In this document: piece after piece, positions 6,068-14,770 of the stretch
Layout: every line of letters starts with the position of its first letter
How positions within the stretch are numbered: position 1 is the stretch's first letter
Virus record (IMG/VR): IMGVR_UViG_3300030085_001184
Coordinates: 1-28,214 of that record
Direction: 5' to 3' (one strand)
Origin: a virus
DNA: 28,214 nucleotides
The notes under the pieces: generated by a model
What the model saw: only the letters and a program-made list of their open reading frames with translations
What the model was told of the DNA's origin: nothing
The model's database searches: none
Translations under genes and position numbers: made by a program

Positions 6068-8818
6068 ACAGGTCCTCAAGGTTCAAAAGGTCAAAAAGGT
6101 GCACGAGGTGCTCAAGGTCCTCAAGGACCAACAGGTTCACAAGGTTCAGCTGGTGGTACAGGTGCAAAAGGTTCAACAGGTCCACAAGGTCCAAGTGGTG
6201 ATACAGGTGCTCAAGGTGCTCAAGGTTCAAGTCCTAAAGGTGCTCAAGGTGCTCAAGGTTCAAGTCCTAAAGGTGCTCAAGGTGCTCAAGGACCACAAGG
6301 TGCTCAAGGTGCAAGTCCACAAGGTGCTCAAGGTGCTCAAGGACCAGCGGGTGAACAAGGTGCTCAAGGTGCCAGTCCACAAGGTGCTCAAGGTGCACAA
6401 GGTGCACAAGGACCAGCAGGTGAACAAGGTGCTCAAGGTTCAAGTCCAAAAGGTGCTCAAGGTGCTCAAGGTGCTCAAGGTCCAGCAGGACCACAAGGTG
6501 CTCAAGGTAGTTCACCTCAAGGTGCTCAAGGTACTCAAGGTGCACAAGGTCCACAAGGTCCACAAGGTGCACAAGGTGCAAGTCCAAAAGGTTCTCAAGG
6601 TGCTCAAGGTCCAGCAGGTGATACAGGTGCTCAAGGTGCTCAAGGTGCAAGTCCAAAAGGTTCTCAAGGTGCTCAAGGTCCAGCAGGACCACAAGGTGCT
6701 CAAGGTGCTCAAGGTGCAAGTCCAAAAGGTTCTCAAGGTGCTCAAGGTCCAGCAGGACCACAAGGTGCTCAAGGTGCTCAAGGTGCAAGTCCAAAAGGTG
6801 ACCAAGGTGCTCAAGGAGCTACAGGACCACAAGGTGCTCAAGGTGCTCAAGGTTCAAGTCCTCAAGGTGCTCAAGGTGCAACAGGTGATACCGGCGCTCA
6901 AGGTGCTCAAGGTGCCAGTCCAAAAGGTTCTCAAGGTGCACAAGGACCAACAGGTGCACAAGGACCAAAAGGTTCTCAAGGTGCAAGTCCACAAGGTGCT
7001 CAAGGTGCTACAGGACCAACAGGAGCTCAAGGTGCTCAAGGTGCAAGTCCTAAAGGTGATACAGGTGCTCAAGGACCAAAAGGGTCTCAAGGTGCTCAAG
7101 GTGCCAGTCCAAAAGGTTCTCAAGGTGCTCAAGGTCCACAAGGTGAACAAGGGGCTCAAGGTGCTCAAGGTGCCAGTCCAAAAGGGTCTCAAGGTGCTCA
7201 AGGACCTCAAGGTGCTCAAGGTGCTCAAGGTGCCAGTCCAAAAGGTGACCAAGGTGCACAAGGACCGCAGGGTGACCAAGGTGACCAAGGTGCTCAAGGT
7301 GCAAGTCCTAAAGGTGATACAGGTGCTCAAGGACCAAAAGGGTCTCAAGGTGCTCAAGGTTCAAGTCCTCAAGGTGCTCAAGGTGCACAAGGACCAAAAG
7401 GTTCTCAAGGTGCACAAGGTGCCAGTCCAAAAGGTGATACAGGTGCACAAGGTCCACAAGGAGCTCAAGGTGCTCAAGGTGCAAGTCCTAAAGGTGATAC
7501 AGGTGCTCAAGGACCAAAAGGGTCTCAAGGTGCTCAAGGTGCCAGTCCAAAAGGTTCTCAAGGTGCTCAAGGTCCACAAGGTGAACAAGGTGCTCAAGGT
7601 TCAAGTCCTCAAGGTGCTCAAGGTGCTCAAGGTCCACAAGGTTCAACGGGTGCTCAAGGTGCTGCAGGTTCAAATATACAAGGTTCTCAAGGTGCAAAAG
7701 GTCCACAAGGTGCTCAAGGAGCAACGGGTTCTCAAGGTGCAAGTCCTCAAGGTGCACAAGGTGCACAAGGACCTCAAGGTGCTCAAGGTGCTCAAGGTGC
7801 CAGTCCAAAAGGTTCTCAAGGTGCTCAAGGTCCACAAGGTGCTCAAGGTGCAACGGGTGGAACTGTACAAGGTTCACAAGGTGCTACAGGTGCACAAGGT
7901 CCACAAGGTTCAACGGGTGCTCAAGGTGCCAGTCCTAAAGGTGATACAGGTGACCAAGGTGCTCAAGGTGCAAGTCCTCAAGGTGCTCAAGGAGCTCAAG
8001 GACCTCAAGGTGCTCAAGGTGGTACAGTTCAAGGTTCTCAAGGTGCAAAAGGTGCAACAGGCCCACAAGGTGCTCAAGGTGCAAGTCCACAAGGTGCTCA
8101 AGGTGCAACGGGTGCACAAGGTGCAAGTCCTAAAGGTGACACAGGTGCTCAAGGTGCAAGTCCTCAAGGTGCTCAAGGAGCTCAAGGACCTCAAGGTGCT
8201 CAAGGTGGAACAATTCAAGGTGCTCAAGGTTCAACAGGTGCTCAAGGGGCAACGGGTGCTCAAGGTGCCAGTCCTAAAGGTGATACAGGTGCTCAAGGTG
8301 CACAAGGTGCAAGTCCTAAAGGTGACCAAGGTGCTCAAGGTGCAAGTCCTCAAGGTGCTCAAGGAGCTCAAGGACCTCAAGGTGCTCAAGGTGGTACAAT
8401 TCAAGGTGCTCAAGGGGCAACGGGTGCTCAAGGGGCAACGGGTGCACAAGGTTCAAGTCCTCAAGGTGCTCAAGGGGCAACGGGTGCTCAAGGAGCTAGT
8501 CCTAAAGGTGATACAGGTGCTCAAGGTGCCAGTCCAAAAGGTGACCAAGGTGCTCAAGGTGCTCAAGGTGCAACGGGTGGAACAATTCAAGGTGCTCAAG
8601 GACCTCAAGGTGCTCAAGGAAATCAAGGAGCAACAGGCGCACAAGGTTCTGATGGTTCAAAAGGTCAAAAAGGTGCAAATGCATTAGGAACAGTAATAGG
8701 TGGTCCTGAAATTGGTCCAAGTGGTGGATTTGCATACTCGGCAACAGACGGATTATTAACATTTACGAGTGGAAGTACAAAATTTGTTGTATTGATGTAC
8801 ACAAGTGGTTCTTCTTAA
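5624..8818 (+). CDS. Hint domain-collagen-like fibre protein 1
   Basis: A 1064-residue probable trimeric fibre. The ATG follows a strong AAGGGG site, so the Hint domain really is the N-terminus. Residues 1-148 form a degenerate Hint fold: block A-like [12 protein letters not shown] (intein Cys1 replaced by Gly6), [10 protein letters not shown], block B-like [10 protein letters not shown] (usual T-x-x-H is T77-S-V-D80), a CSCSNCGC cluster (98-105), and the C-terminal block [12 protein letters not shown] with H147-N148 and T149 in the +1 position. Residues 150-1018 are Gly-X-Y repeats, mainly GAQ and GPQ, with regular four-residue gaps such as G-ASPK-G. Residues 1019-1064 are a small cap. Every Lys seen in the tract precedes Gly. 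Asn cleavage at 148/149 could release the collagen chain; that is inferred from the HN motif. Protein splicing is unlikely without Cys1. Confidence 0.85.
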   Translation: MELIHGLHKDTLVDIKGRVNKRQGVPINFSNIEVGDYIKGYDIENGVSRYNKVVSIFTRTVDSYLKIKLSDGTELKTSVDIKIFKDGEWVSPIGNTSCSCSNCGCGDKLFFNDIKISSIKWVDESIELISIEVEPDHNYFVGNLLVHNTGPQGSKGQKGARGAQGPQGPTGSQGSAGGTGAKGSTGPQGPSGDTGAQGAQGSSPKGAQGAQGSSPKGAQGAQGPQGAQGASPQGAQGAQGPAGEQGAQGASPQGAQGAQGAQGPAGEQGAQGSSPKGAQGAQGAQGPAGPQGAQGSSPQGAQGTQGAQGPQGPQGAQGASPKGSQGAQGPAGDTGAQGAQGASPKGSQGAQGPAGPQGAQGAQGASPKGSQGAQGPAGPQGAQGAQGASPKGDQGAQGATGPQGAQGAQGSSPQGAQGATGDTGAQGAQGASPKGSQGAQGPTGAQGPKGSQGASPQGAQGATGPTGAQGAQGASPKGDTGAQGPKGSQGAQGASPKGSQGAQGPQGEQGAQGAQGASPKGSQGAQGPQGAQGAQGASPKGDQGAQGPQGDQGDQGAQGASPKGDTGAQGPKGSQGAQGSSPQGAQGAQGPKGSQGAQGASPKGDTGAQGPQGAQGAQGASPKGDTGAQGPKGSQGAQGASPKGSQGAQGPQGEQGAQGSSPQGAQGAQGPQGSTGAQGAAGSNIQGSQGAKGPQGAQGATGSQGASPQGAQGAQGPQGAQGAQGASPKGSQGAQGPQGAQGATGGTVQGSQGATGAQGPQGSTGAQGASPKGDTGDQGAQGASPQGAQGAQGPQGAQGGTVQGSQGAKGATGPQGAQGASPQGAQGATGAQGASPKGDTGAQGASPQGAQGAQGPQGAQGGTIQGAQGSTGAQGATGAQGASPKGDTGAQGAQGASPKGDQGAQGASPQGAQGAQGPQGAQGGTIQGAQGATGAQGATGAQGSSPQGAQGATGAQGASPKGDTGAQGASPKGDQGAQGAQGATGGTIQGAQGPQGAQGNQGATGAQGSDGSKGQKGANALGTVIGGPEIGPSGGFAYSATDGLLTFTSGSTKFVVLMYTSGSS
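6071..8680 (+). repeat. Collagen-like Gly-X-Y tract 1
   Basis: About 870 residues of Gly-X-Y encoded by 9-nt-like DNA units such as GGTGCTCAA. The triplet is broken at short intervals by pentapeptide units G-(A/S)SP(K/Q), and less often G-SNIQ, G-GTVQ or G-GTIQ. DNA-level similarity among units is high, so recombination and length change are likely, and read assembly here could be inaccurate. Confidence 0.9.
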
Positions 8819-8837
8819 GAAAAAATAAAAGGTTACA

Positions 8838-9464
8838 ATGATAGGTGGTTTCTTAAAATCTCAACATACTTTATTAAATCTATCAGGTTCTACTGCCGAA
8901 ATAGGTACACTTCAAACAGGTTCTTCTATTGTAGGTATTAGTATCAATGGTAATCCGTACACGGAAAACAACGATATTCCTTTAAATTGGACAGGTAGCT
9001 TTGTTAATGTATCAAATAATCCTGACTTTTCATTTCTTCAATTAAACGAAAACGAGGTTATTAAAGATGTTGGACCAACAGGTACACGACTTTTTAAAAC
9101 AGTATATACATTAGAGACACCATCAGGTTCATTAAGTACTTGTGAAGATGAATATATAATGGTAGCTCAAAAAGTTGCCAATATGGCAGTTTACAATTCG
9201 GAAGATGGTGGTGGAACTTATTCAGACGGATATTATGTTTACTTTGAACAATTAGATGGTATTGAGTGGGGAAATGAAGATGATTCTTTAAATCATTATT
9301 TAGTAAGATTAAAAGAAGACAATCAAACATTTGAATATGTACCAATTACTAATGGTGTTGAAGAAACAAATGAAGACGAGCCAGTTTTAGGAATGTTTCC
9401 AGTTAGGAGTTTTGATGTAGAAGAATCTGACCTATTCATGGTAAATAGATTCGTAGTACACAAC
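8838..9464 (+). other. Degenerate Hint-like domain, collagen 2
   Basis: Encodes residues 1-209, ending in the Val-His-Asn triad that also ends the Hint domain of collagen 1. Both domains carry Asp at the block B His position and both lack the N-terminal Cys. The stretch [20 protein letters not shown] aligns with the end of the first domain ([20 protein letters not shown]). The +1 residue is Phe, so splicing is excluded; Asn cyclisation with simple cleavage remains possible. Confidence 0.55.
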
Positions 9465-12400
9465 TTCTTTAATGGTGACGAAGATTGTTCAGTTCAATAT
9501 AATAATGTACCAAGATGTACTGGGTATAGCCCATCAACTTTCTCATTTGACCAATCTGTTCCAAACAATGTAGCAAGTATTTTTGGAACTTGTTACAACT
9601 TTAGTGGTGTATCTGAAAGTTTTCCAAATGGTATGGCAATTTGTACACCCACATCTAATTTCAATTGGTATTCAAGTTGTAACGCGTGTGGTGATTCAGA
9701 CTCTTCAACAGGTAGTAAAGGTTCAAAAGGACAAAAAGGTGCAACTGGCCCTTCTGGTGCACAAGGATTTAGTGGTCCTCAAGGTTCTCAAGGTCCATCA
9801 CCAGCTGGTGCTCAAGGTGCTCAAGGTGCTCAAGGAAATCAAGGAGCAACGGGTGCGGCAGGTGCTAAAGGTGCTAAAGGTAATACAGGCGCCGCAGGTA
9901 ATAAAGGTTCAAAAGGTAACACAGGTGTAGGTGGTCAAAAAGGGCATTCAGGAGATAAAGGTTCAAAAGGTAACACAGGCCGAACAGGTGCAAGTCCAAC
10001 AGGAGCTGCAGGTGCTAAAGGTTCAACAGGTGCAACAGGCCGAACAGGCCGAACAGGTTCAAGTCCAACAGGAGCTGCAGGTGCTAAAGGTGCAAAAGGT
10101 AACACAGGCCGAACAGGCCGAACAGGTGCAAGTCCCGCAGGTGATGCAGGTGCAACAGGTGCTCAAGGTGATACAGGTTTCGAGGGACGAACAGGTTCAA
10201 GTCCCACAGGTGACGCAGGTGCTAAAGGTGCAAAAGGAAATACAGGCCGAACAGGTTCAAGTCCCACAGGTGCTGCAGGTGATGCAGGTAATAAAGGTGC
10301 AAAAGGTAACACAGGCCGAACAGGTTCAAGTCCCGGCGGTGCTGCAGGTGATGCAGGTAATAAAGGTGCAAAAGGAAATACAGGCCGAACAGGTTCAAGT
10401 CCCGGCGGTGCAACAGGCGATGCAGGAAATAAGGGTGCAAAAGGAAATACAGGCCGAACAGGTTCAAGTCCCGGCGGTGCAACAGGCCTCGCAGGTGCTA
10501 AAGGTGCAAAAGGTAATAAAGGACATACAGGTCCAAGTCCTGCAGGTGCAACAGGCCTCGCAGGTGCAAAAGGTAACACGGGTGCTCAAGGTGCAAGTCC
10601 AACAGGCGCAACAGGCCTCGCAGGTAAAAAGGGTTCAAAAGGTAACACAGGCCTACAAGGTGCAACAGGCCCAACTGGTGCAAAAGGTAATACGGGAGAT
10701 ACAGGTGCTCAAGGTGCAACAGGTTTAAGTCCAACGGGTGCAGGTGGTAAAGCAGGTGCTAAAGGTGCAAAGGGTAATCAAGGTGCAACTGGTGTAAAAG
10801 GTAATACAGGCATCGCAGGTGCTAAAGGTGCTAAAGGTAATACAGGCGTAGATGGTGACCAAGGTGACCAAGGTGCAACGGGCCTCGCAGGTGCAAAAGG
10901 TTCTAAAGGAAATTTAGGTAGACAAGGTTCTCAAGGTGCAACAGGCCTCGTAGGTGCTAAAGGTGCAAAAGGTAATACAGGCGCAACTGGTCTAAAAGGT
11001 ACTAAAGGTACAACAGGCGATGCAGGAAATAAGGGTGCAAAAGGAAATACAGGTAACCAAGGTGTAAAAGGAAATACAGGCCTCGCAGGTGCTAAAGGTT
11101 CAACAGGCGCAGGTGGTAGACAAGGTTCAACAGGTAATACAGGCCTCGCAGGTGCTAAAGGTTCGAAAGGTAACACAGGTGGACAAGGTGTTCAAGGTGC
11201 AACCGGCCTCGCAGGTGCTAAAGGTGCAAAAGGAAATACAGGTAACCAAGGTGTAAAAGGAAATACAGGCCTCGCAGGTGCTAAAGGTTCTAAAGGAAAT
11301 TTAGGTAGACAAGGTGTAAAAGGAAATACAGGCCTCGCAGGTGCTAAAGGTGCAAAAGGAAATACGGGTAACCAAGGTTCAACAGGTGCAACCGGCCTCG
11401 CAGGTGCTAAAGGTGCAAAAGGAAATACAGGTAACCAAGGTGTAAAAGGAAATACAGGCCTCGCAGGTGCTAAAGGTTCTAAAGGAAATTTAGGTAGGGA
11501 TGGTGAAGTAGGTGCTCAAGGTGCAGCAGGTAATAAAGGTTCAACAGGCGCAGGTGGTAGACAAGGTGCAGTAGGTGCTCAAGGTGCACAAGGTGCATCA
11601 GCACCCGGCGATGCTCCAAGTGGTCAAACTGGTGATAAAGGACAAAAGGGTGCAACAGGTCCACAAGGTAATGCAGGTGCTAAAGGTTCGACAGGTGCAG
11701 GTGGTAGACAAGGTACACAAGGTAATACAGGTGTTGCAGGTGCTAAAGGTTCTAAAGGAAACTTAGGTAGACAAGGTTCTCAAGGTGCTCAAGGTGCAGA
11801 TGGTTCAGATGCACCAAGCGGTGCAACAGGTCCACAAGGTGACCAAGGTCCACAAGGTGCTCAAGGTTCGGCAGGTGCTAAAGGTGCTAAAGGAAACACA
11901 GGTGCAACAGGCGATGCAGGAAACAAGGGTGCAAAAGGAAACACAGGCGCCGCAGGTGATAAAGGTTCAACAGGCGCAACAGGTAGACAAGGTGCAACCG
12001 GCGATGAAGCAGGTGATGCTCCAAGTGGTGCAGTAGGTGCTCAAGGTGCAACAGGTGCTCAAGGTGACGCAGGTAACCAAGGTGCTAAAGGTGCAACAGG
12101 TCCTCAAGGTAACGCGGGTGCTAAAGGTTCAAAAGGAAACACAGGCGCCGCAGGTGATAAAGGTTCAACAGGCGCAACGGGTAGACAAGGTGCAACAGGT
12201 GCTGATGCAGGTGACGCACCGAGTGGTGCAACAGGTCCACAAGGTGACCAAGGTTCTCAAGGTAATGCCGGAAACAAAGGTTCAAAAGGTAATACAGGTG
12301 CAACAGGCGATGCAGGTGCAAAGGGGTCAAAAGGTAATAAAGGTAACGCAGGTGCTAAGGGTTCAACTGGTGCAACGGGTAGACAAGGTGCAACGGGTGC

Positions 12401-12830
12401 TGATGCAAGTGATGCGCCGAGTGGAAATACAGGAGCTAAAGGTAACACGGGTGTAACAGGCGATGCTGGAAATAAAGGTTCAAAAGGTAACACAGGTGCA
12501 ACAGGCGATGCAGGTGATAAAGGTTCAAAAGGTAACACAGGCGCTGCAGGTGATAAAGGTTCAAAAGGTAACACAGGTGGACAAGGTGCTCAAGGTGCTG
12601 ATGGTTCAAATGCACCAACTGGCGCAACAGGTCCACAAGGTAATCAAGGTAATAAAGGTATAACTGGAAATGCAGGTAACAAAGGTGGTATAGGAGCACA
12701 GGGAACTTTAATGGCAGGTAGTGGTTACTTTGAGGTAACTGGTGGTAAATTAACATTTAAACCAAATGGGTGGTCAAGTGGTGATGATGTTTATATAGTA
12801 AGGTCTATCGTAAGTGGTAGCTTTTACTAA
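8838..12830 (+). CDS. Hint domain-collagen-like fibre protein 2
   Basis: A 1330-residue paralogue in design of the preceding gene, 19 nt downstream. Residues 1-209 are a still more degenerate Hint region. A weak block A-like stretch ([13 protein letters not shown]) has no Cys nucleophile. The block B-like stretch [18 protein letters not shown] has T101-C-E-D104 in place of T-x-x-H. The final block is [20 protein letters not shown] with H208-N209, then Phe in the +1 position. Residues 210-291 are a Cys-containing linker (six Cys). Residues 292-1289 are Gly-X-Y, dominated by [10 protein letters not shown]-type units, and far richer in Lys and Thr than collagen 1. Interruptions include G-(A/S)SP(T/A/G) and DAPSG. 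Residues 1290-1330 are a cap similar to that of collagen 1. The two chains could form separate or mixed trimers. Confidence 0.85.
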   Translation: MIGGFLKSQHTLLNLSGSTAEIGTLQTGSSIVGISINGNPYTENNDIPLNWTGSFVNVSNNPDFSFLQLNENEVIKDVGPTGTRLFKTVYTLETPSGSLSTCEDEYIMVAQKVANMAVYNSEDGGGTYSDGYYVYFEQLDGIEWGNEDDSLNHYLVRLKEDNQTFEYVPITNGVEETNEDEPVLGMFPVRSFDVEESDLFMVNRFVVHNFFNGDEDCSVQYNNVPRCTGYSPSTFSFDQSVPNNVASIFGTCYNFSGVSESFPNGMAICTPTSNFNWYSSCNACGDSDSSTGSKGSKGQKGATGPSGAQGFSGPQGSQGPSPAGAQGAQGAQGNQGATGAAGAKGAKGNTGAAGNKGSKGNTGVGGQKGHSGDKGSKGNTGRTGASPTGAAGAKGSTGATGRTGRTGSSPTGAAGAKGAKGNTGRTGRTGASPAGDAGATGAQGDTGFEGRTGSSPTGDAGAKGAKGNTGRTGSSPTGAAGDAGNKGAKGNTGRTGSSPGGAAGDAGNKGAKGNTGRTGSSPGGATGDAGNKGAKGNTGRTGSSPGGATGLAGAKGAKGNKGHTGPSPAGATGLAGAKGNTGAQGASPTGATGLAGKKGSKGNTGLQGATGPTGAKGNTGDTGAQGATGLSPTGAGGKAGAKGAKGNQGATGVKGNTGIAGAKGAKGNTGVDGDQGDQGATGLAGAKGSKGNLGRQGSQGATGLVGAKGAKGNTGATGLKGTKGTTGDAGNKGAKGNTGNQGVKGNTGLAGAKGSTGAGGRQGSTGNTGLAGAKGSKGNTGGQGVQGATGLAGAKGAKGNTGNQGVKGNTGLAGAKGSKGNLGRQGVKGNTGLAGAKGAKGNTGNQGSTGATGLAGAKGAKGNTGNQGVKGNTGLAGAKGSKGNLGRDGEVGAQGAAGNKGSTGAGGRQGAVGAQGAQGASAPGDAPSGQTGDKGQKGATGPQGNAGAKGSTGAGGRQGTQGNTGVAGAKGSKGNLGRQGSQGAQGADGSDAPSGATGPQGDQGPQGAQGSAGAKGAKGNTGATGDAGNKGAKGNTGAAGDKGSTGATGRQGATGDEAGDAPSGAVGAQGATGAQGDAGNQGAKGATGPQGNAGAKGSKGNTGAAGDKGSTGATGRQGATGADAGDAPSGATGPQGDQGSQGNAGNKGSKGNTGATGDAGAKGSKGNKGNAGAKGSTGATGRQGATGADASDAPSGNTGAKGNTGVTGDAGNKGSKGNTGATGDAGDKGSKGNTGAAGDKGSKGNTGGQGAQGADGSNAPTGATGPQGNQGNKGITGNAGNKGGIGAQGTLMAGSGYFEVTGGKLTFKPNGWSSGDDVYIVRSIVSGSFY
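9711..12704 (+). repeat. Collagen-like Gly-X-Y tract 2
   Basis: About 1000 residues of Gly-X-Y. Recurrent DNA units include those for [13 protein letters not shown] and [13 protein letters not shown]. It has periodic G-xSPx-G interruptions in the first half and APSG-type ones in the second half. Lys is almost always in the Y position. Long near-identical blocks (for example around 11041-11110, 11221-11290 and 11401-11470) point to recent internal duplication. Confidence 0.9.
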
Positions 12831-12841
12831 TTAATTTTTAA

Positions 12842-12849
12842 TATTTATA
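12842..12849 (+). promoter_or_regulatory. TATTTATA late-promoter-like motif
   Basis: TATTTATA lies 19 nt upstream of the oxygenase gene at 12869, at the head of the three-gene modification cluster. It belongs to the recurrent motif family, so the enzymes are probably transcribed late along with virion genes. Function is inferred. Confidence 0.35.
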
Positions 12850-12868
12850 ATAAAACAAAATAAAAGTT

Positions 12869-13471
12869 ATGAGAGCAGGTTTTAGATTTGATAGAGATTC
12901 CTATCGAGAAAATGTAAACTTCAACGATTACTATTGGTTCAAAAACGCATTTAGCAGACAAGAATTGAAAACTATTGAGGAAATGACAAATAAACTTCCT
13001 TTTCAAGATGCTAAAGTAGGTGAAGGTGAACAATCCAAAAAAGACGATTACAGAAAATCAAGAATAAAGTGGTGTCCACAAAATGAAGAATGGGCATGGG
13101 TGTATGGAAAACTACATGATTTTATAAAATCCGCAAATGATTCAATGTGGAAGTTTGATTTATCTGCTATGAATGAGCAAATTCAATACACAGAATACTA
13201 CGGAACACAAGAAGGTGGATATGATTGGCACATGGATTGTGGTATTGAAATACAGAATCAACGAAAAATATCAGTAACAGTACAACTTTCAGATTCACAT
13301 GAGTATGAAGGTGGTGATTTGGAATTTAACATTGGGAAAGAAATAGTAGCACACAGAGAACAAGGAGCTGCAATTATATTTCCTTCATTTTATTTACATA
13401 GAGTAACTCCTGTAACAAAGGGTGTAAGAAAGTCTTTCGTTCTTTGGGTAGGCGGTGAACCATATAGGTAG
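12869..13471 (+). CDS. 2-oxoglutarate/Fe(II) oxygenase (prolyl-4-hydroxylase superfamily)
   Basis: A 200-residue hydroxylase that should use 2-oxoglutarate, O2 and Fe(II). The double-stranded beta-helix signatures are clear: the HxD pair H121-M-D123 in YDWHMDCG, then VTVQLSDSHEYEGGDLEF, IFPSFYLHRVTPVTKGVRKS with the distal iron ligand H177, and R187 ten residues later as the likely 2-oxoglutarate anchor. The layout (LSD-x-YEGG, FPS-x-LHRVTPVTKG) matches PKHD/prolyl-4-hydroxylase-type enzymes, and its length fits a single catalytic domain. It has no signal peptide. The gene follows the two collagen genes and overlaps or abuts a glycosyltransferase gene, so the collagen chains are the obvious candidate substrate (inference). 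Whether Lys, Pro or another residue is hydroxylated cannot be read from the sequence. Confidence 0.85.
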   Translation: MRAGFRFDRDSYRENVNFNDYYWFKNAFSRQELKTIEEMTNKLPFQDAKVGEGEQSKKDDYRKSRIKWCPQNEEWAWVYGKLHDFIKSANDSMWKFDLSAMNEQIQYTEYYGTQEGGYDWHMDCGIEIQNQRKISVTVQLSDSHEYEGGDLEFNIGKEIVAHREQGAAIIFPSFYLHRVTPVTKGVRKSFVLWVGGEPYR

Positions 13472-13475
13472 TAGT

Positions 13476-14768
13476 ATGCGAAAAACAAGTTTACCAACCG
13501 CATTAGTTTATGGATGGAATAGATTTGGAAGGTATGAGTTAGAATCCGATGTTTATTGGGAAGAAAACTTAATCGAAAAGGTAGTTATACATTCATATCG
13601 TACAGATAAAAATGTAAAAGTACATCTTTCTAAGCACAAACCTGATATTATTTTAGTATTTGGTGAAATACCTCAGAATTTAAAAGAATTATCCAAAAGA
13701 ACTGATATATCATCTAAAATAGTTCAAAGAGACGAGATATTTGATGATAATGTTATAGCTAACATAATTGTTTGTCAATCTACATTTTGGGCGTGTAAAT
13801 CTCAAAAAGAAATTTATGGTAATAAAGATAATCCCATTTTATCTATATTTACACCAACATATAAAACAGAAAAAAGAATTTTTAGAACATATAAATCTTT
13901 AGTTGAACAAACATATCAAAATTGGGAGTGGGTTGTTGTAGACGATTCACCAGAAGACCATAATTTAACTTGGCAAATGTTAAATCATATAGCAAGTTTA
14001 GATGATAGAGTAAAAATATATAGAATACAACCAAATTCAGGTGGTAATGTTGGTGAAGCAAAACATAGAGCAGCTATGTTATGTGATGGTGAGTGGTTAT
14101 TTGAATTGGACCATGATGATTGGTTAATCTCAACTTGTTTAGAAGATGTATTGAACGCATCTAAAAAATATCCTGATGCAGGATTTATTTATACAGATGT
14201 AACGGAAATTAACAAAGATAATTCACCAAGACAATATGGTTATATTGGTGATGATTGGTATGGTCATCCTGAAAATATGTTTGTATTTGCATACGCAGGA
14301 CATACTTGGAAACAAATAGATGGTAAGAGATGGTTAGTTCATCATTATCCTGAAATAAATCCAAAAACAATTAGATTTAATATAGGAATGCCAAATCATT
14401 GTAGAGTTTGGAATAGAGATACTTATCATAAGATAAGAGGTCATAGTAGAAACATATCAGTAGCAGATGATTTAGAATTGATTATTAAAACATTTTTAGA
14501 AACTAAATTTATTCATGTTAGAAAAATGTTATATGTACAATATAATAATGGTGATTCTACTGTTGATAACAATAGAGTAGATATTAATCGAAGAGCAAGA
14601 TTAATTAGAGATTATTATGATTTTCAAATCAAAGAAAGATTTGAAGAACTTGGAAAAGAAGATTGGTTGTGGGATGATGATGCAGGACACTCTATAAAAC
14701 AAATTGGTTATAGAGATGGAACAAAATATTACGAAAACGAAGGATTTGTAAATTACATAATAGATTAA
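13476..14768 (+). CDS. GT-A fold glycosyltransferase, GT2-like
   Basis: A 430-residue nucleotide-sugar-dependent glycosyltransferase. An N-terminal domain of about 120 residues (LVYGWNRFGRYELESDVYW, then KPDIILVFGEIPQ) precedes a GT2-type catalytic domain: LSIFTPTYKTEKRIFRTYKS, LVEQTYQNWEWVVVDDSPED, the metal-binding D212-H-D-D215, and DAGFIYTDVTEI. The C-terminal half contains a charged NNGDSTVDNNR segment and a tail ending in YYENEGFVNYI. A longer frame from GTG 13455 overlaps the oxygenase gene by 17 nt; I prefer ATG 13476, four nt after that gene's stop. It sits between two hydroxylase-bearing genes, which suggests it adds sugar to hydroxylated collagen residues. Modification of another virion protein or the host surface is the alternative. 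Donor sugar is not predictable. Confidence 0.85.
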   Translation: MRKTSLPTALVYGWNRFGRYELESDVYWEENLIEKVVIHSYRTDKNVKVHLSKHKPDIILVFGEIPQNLKELSKRTDISSKIVQRDEIFDDNVIANIIVCQSTFWACKSQKEIYGNKDNPILSIFTPTYKTEKRIFRTYKSLVEQTYQNWEWVVVDDSPEDHNLTWQMLNHIASLDDRVKIYRIQPNSGGNVGEAKHRAAMLCDGEWLFELDHDDWLISTCLEDVLNASKKYPDAGFIYTDVTEINKDNSPRQYGYIGDDWYGHPENMFVFAYAGHTWKQIDGKRWLVHHYPEINPKTIRFNIGMPNHCRVWNRDTYHKIRGHSRNISVADDLELIIKTFLETKFIHVRKMLYVQYNNGDSTVDNNRVDINRRARLIRDYYDFQIKERFEELGKEDWLWDDDAGHSIKQIGYRDGTKYYENEGFVNYIID

Positions 14769-14770
14769 GT

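Noticed and set aside
6099-8687. An 862-codon open frame overlapping collagen 1 on the same strand, giving Lys/Val/Leu-rich protein
   Set aside because: It is the +1 reading of the GGTGCTCAA-type repeat, which contains no stop in that frame. It has no ribosome binding site and its low complexity mirrors the Gly-X-Y DNA.
6006-8762. Many antisense open frames with His/Leu/Glu or Ser/Thr/Leu repeats
   Set aside because: They are shadows of the collagen repeat with no start signals; all genes in the window run on the + strand.
9583-12663. Several same-strand and antisense open frames inside collagen 2
   Set aside because: Valine/Gln/Lys-rich or Pro/Leu/Phe-rich shadows of the collagen repeats, without start signals.
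6071-12704. Tandem short DNA repeats considered as a CRISPR array or satellite
   Set aside because: The repeats are contiguous, keep a coding frame for Gly-X-Y throughout and have no spacers.
13455-13475. GTG start of the GT2-like gene at 13455
   Set aside because: It would overlap the oxygenase gene and add seven residues of non-conserved sequence. ATG 13476 lies just after the upstream stop and gives a natural N-terminus.
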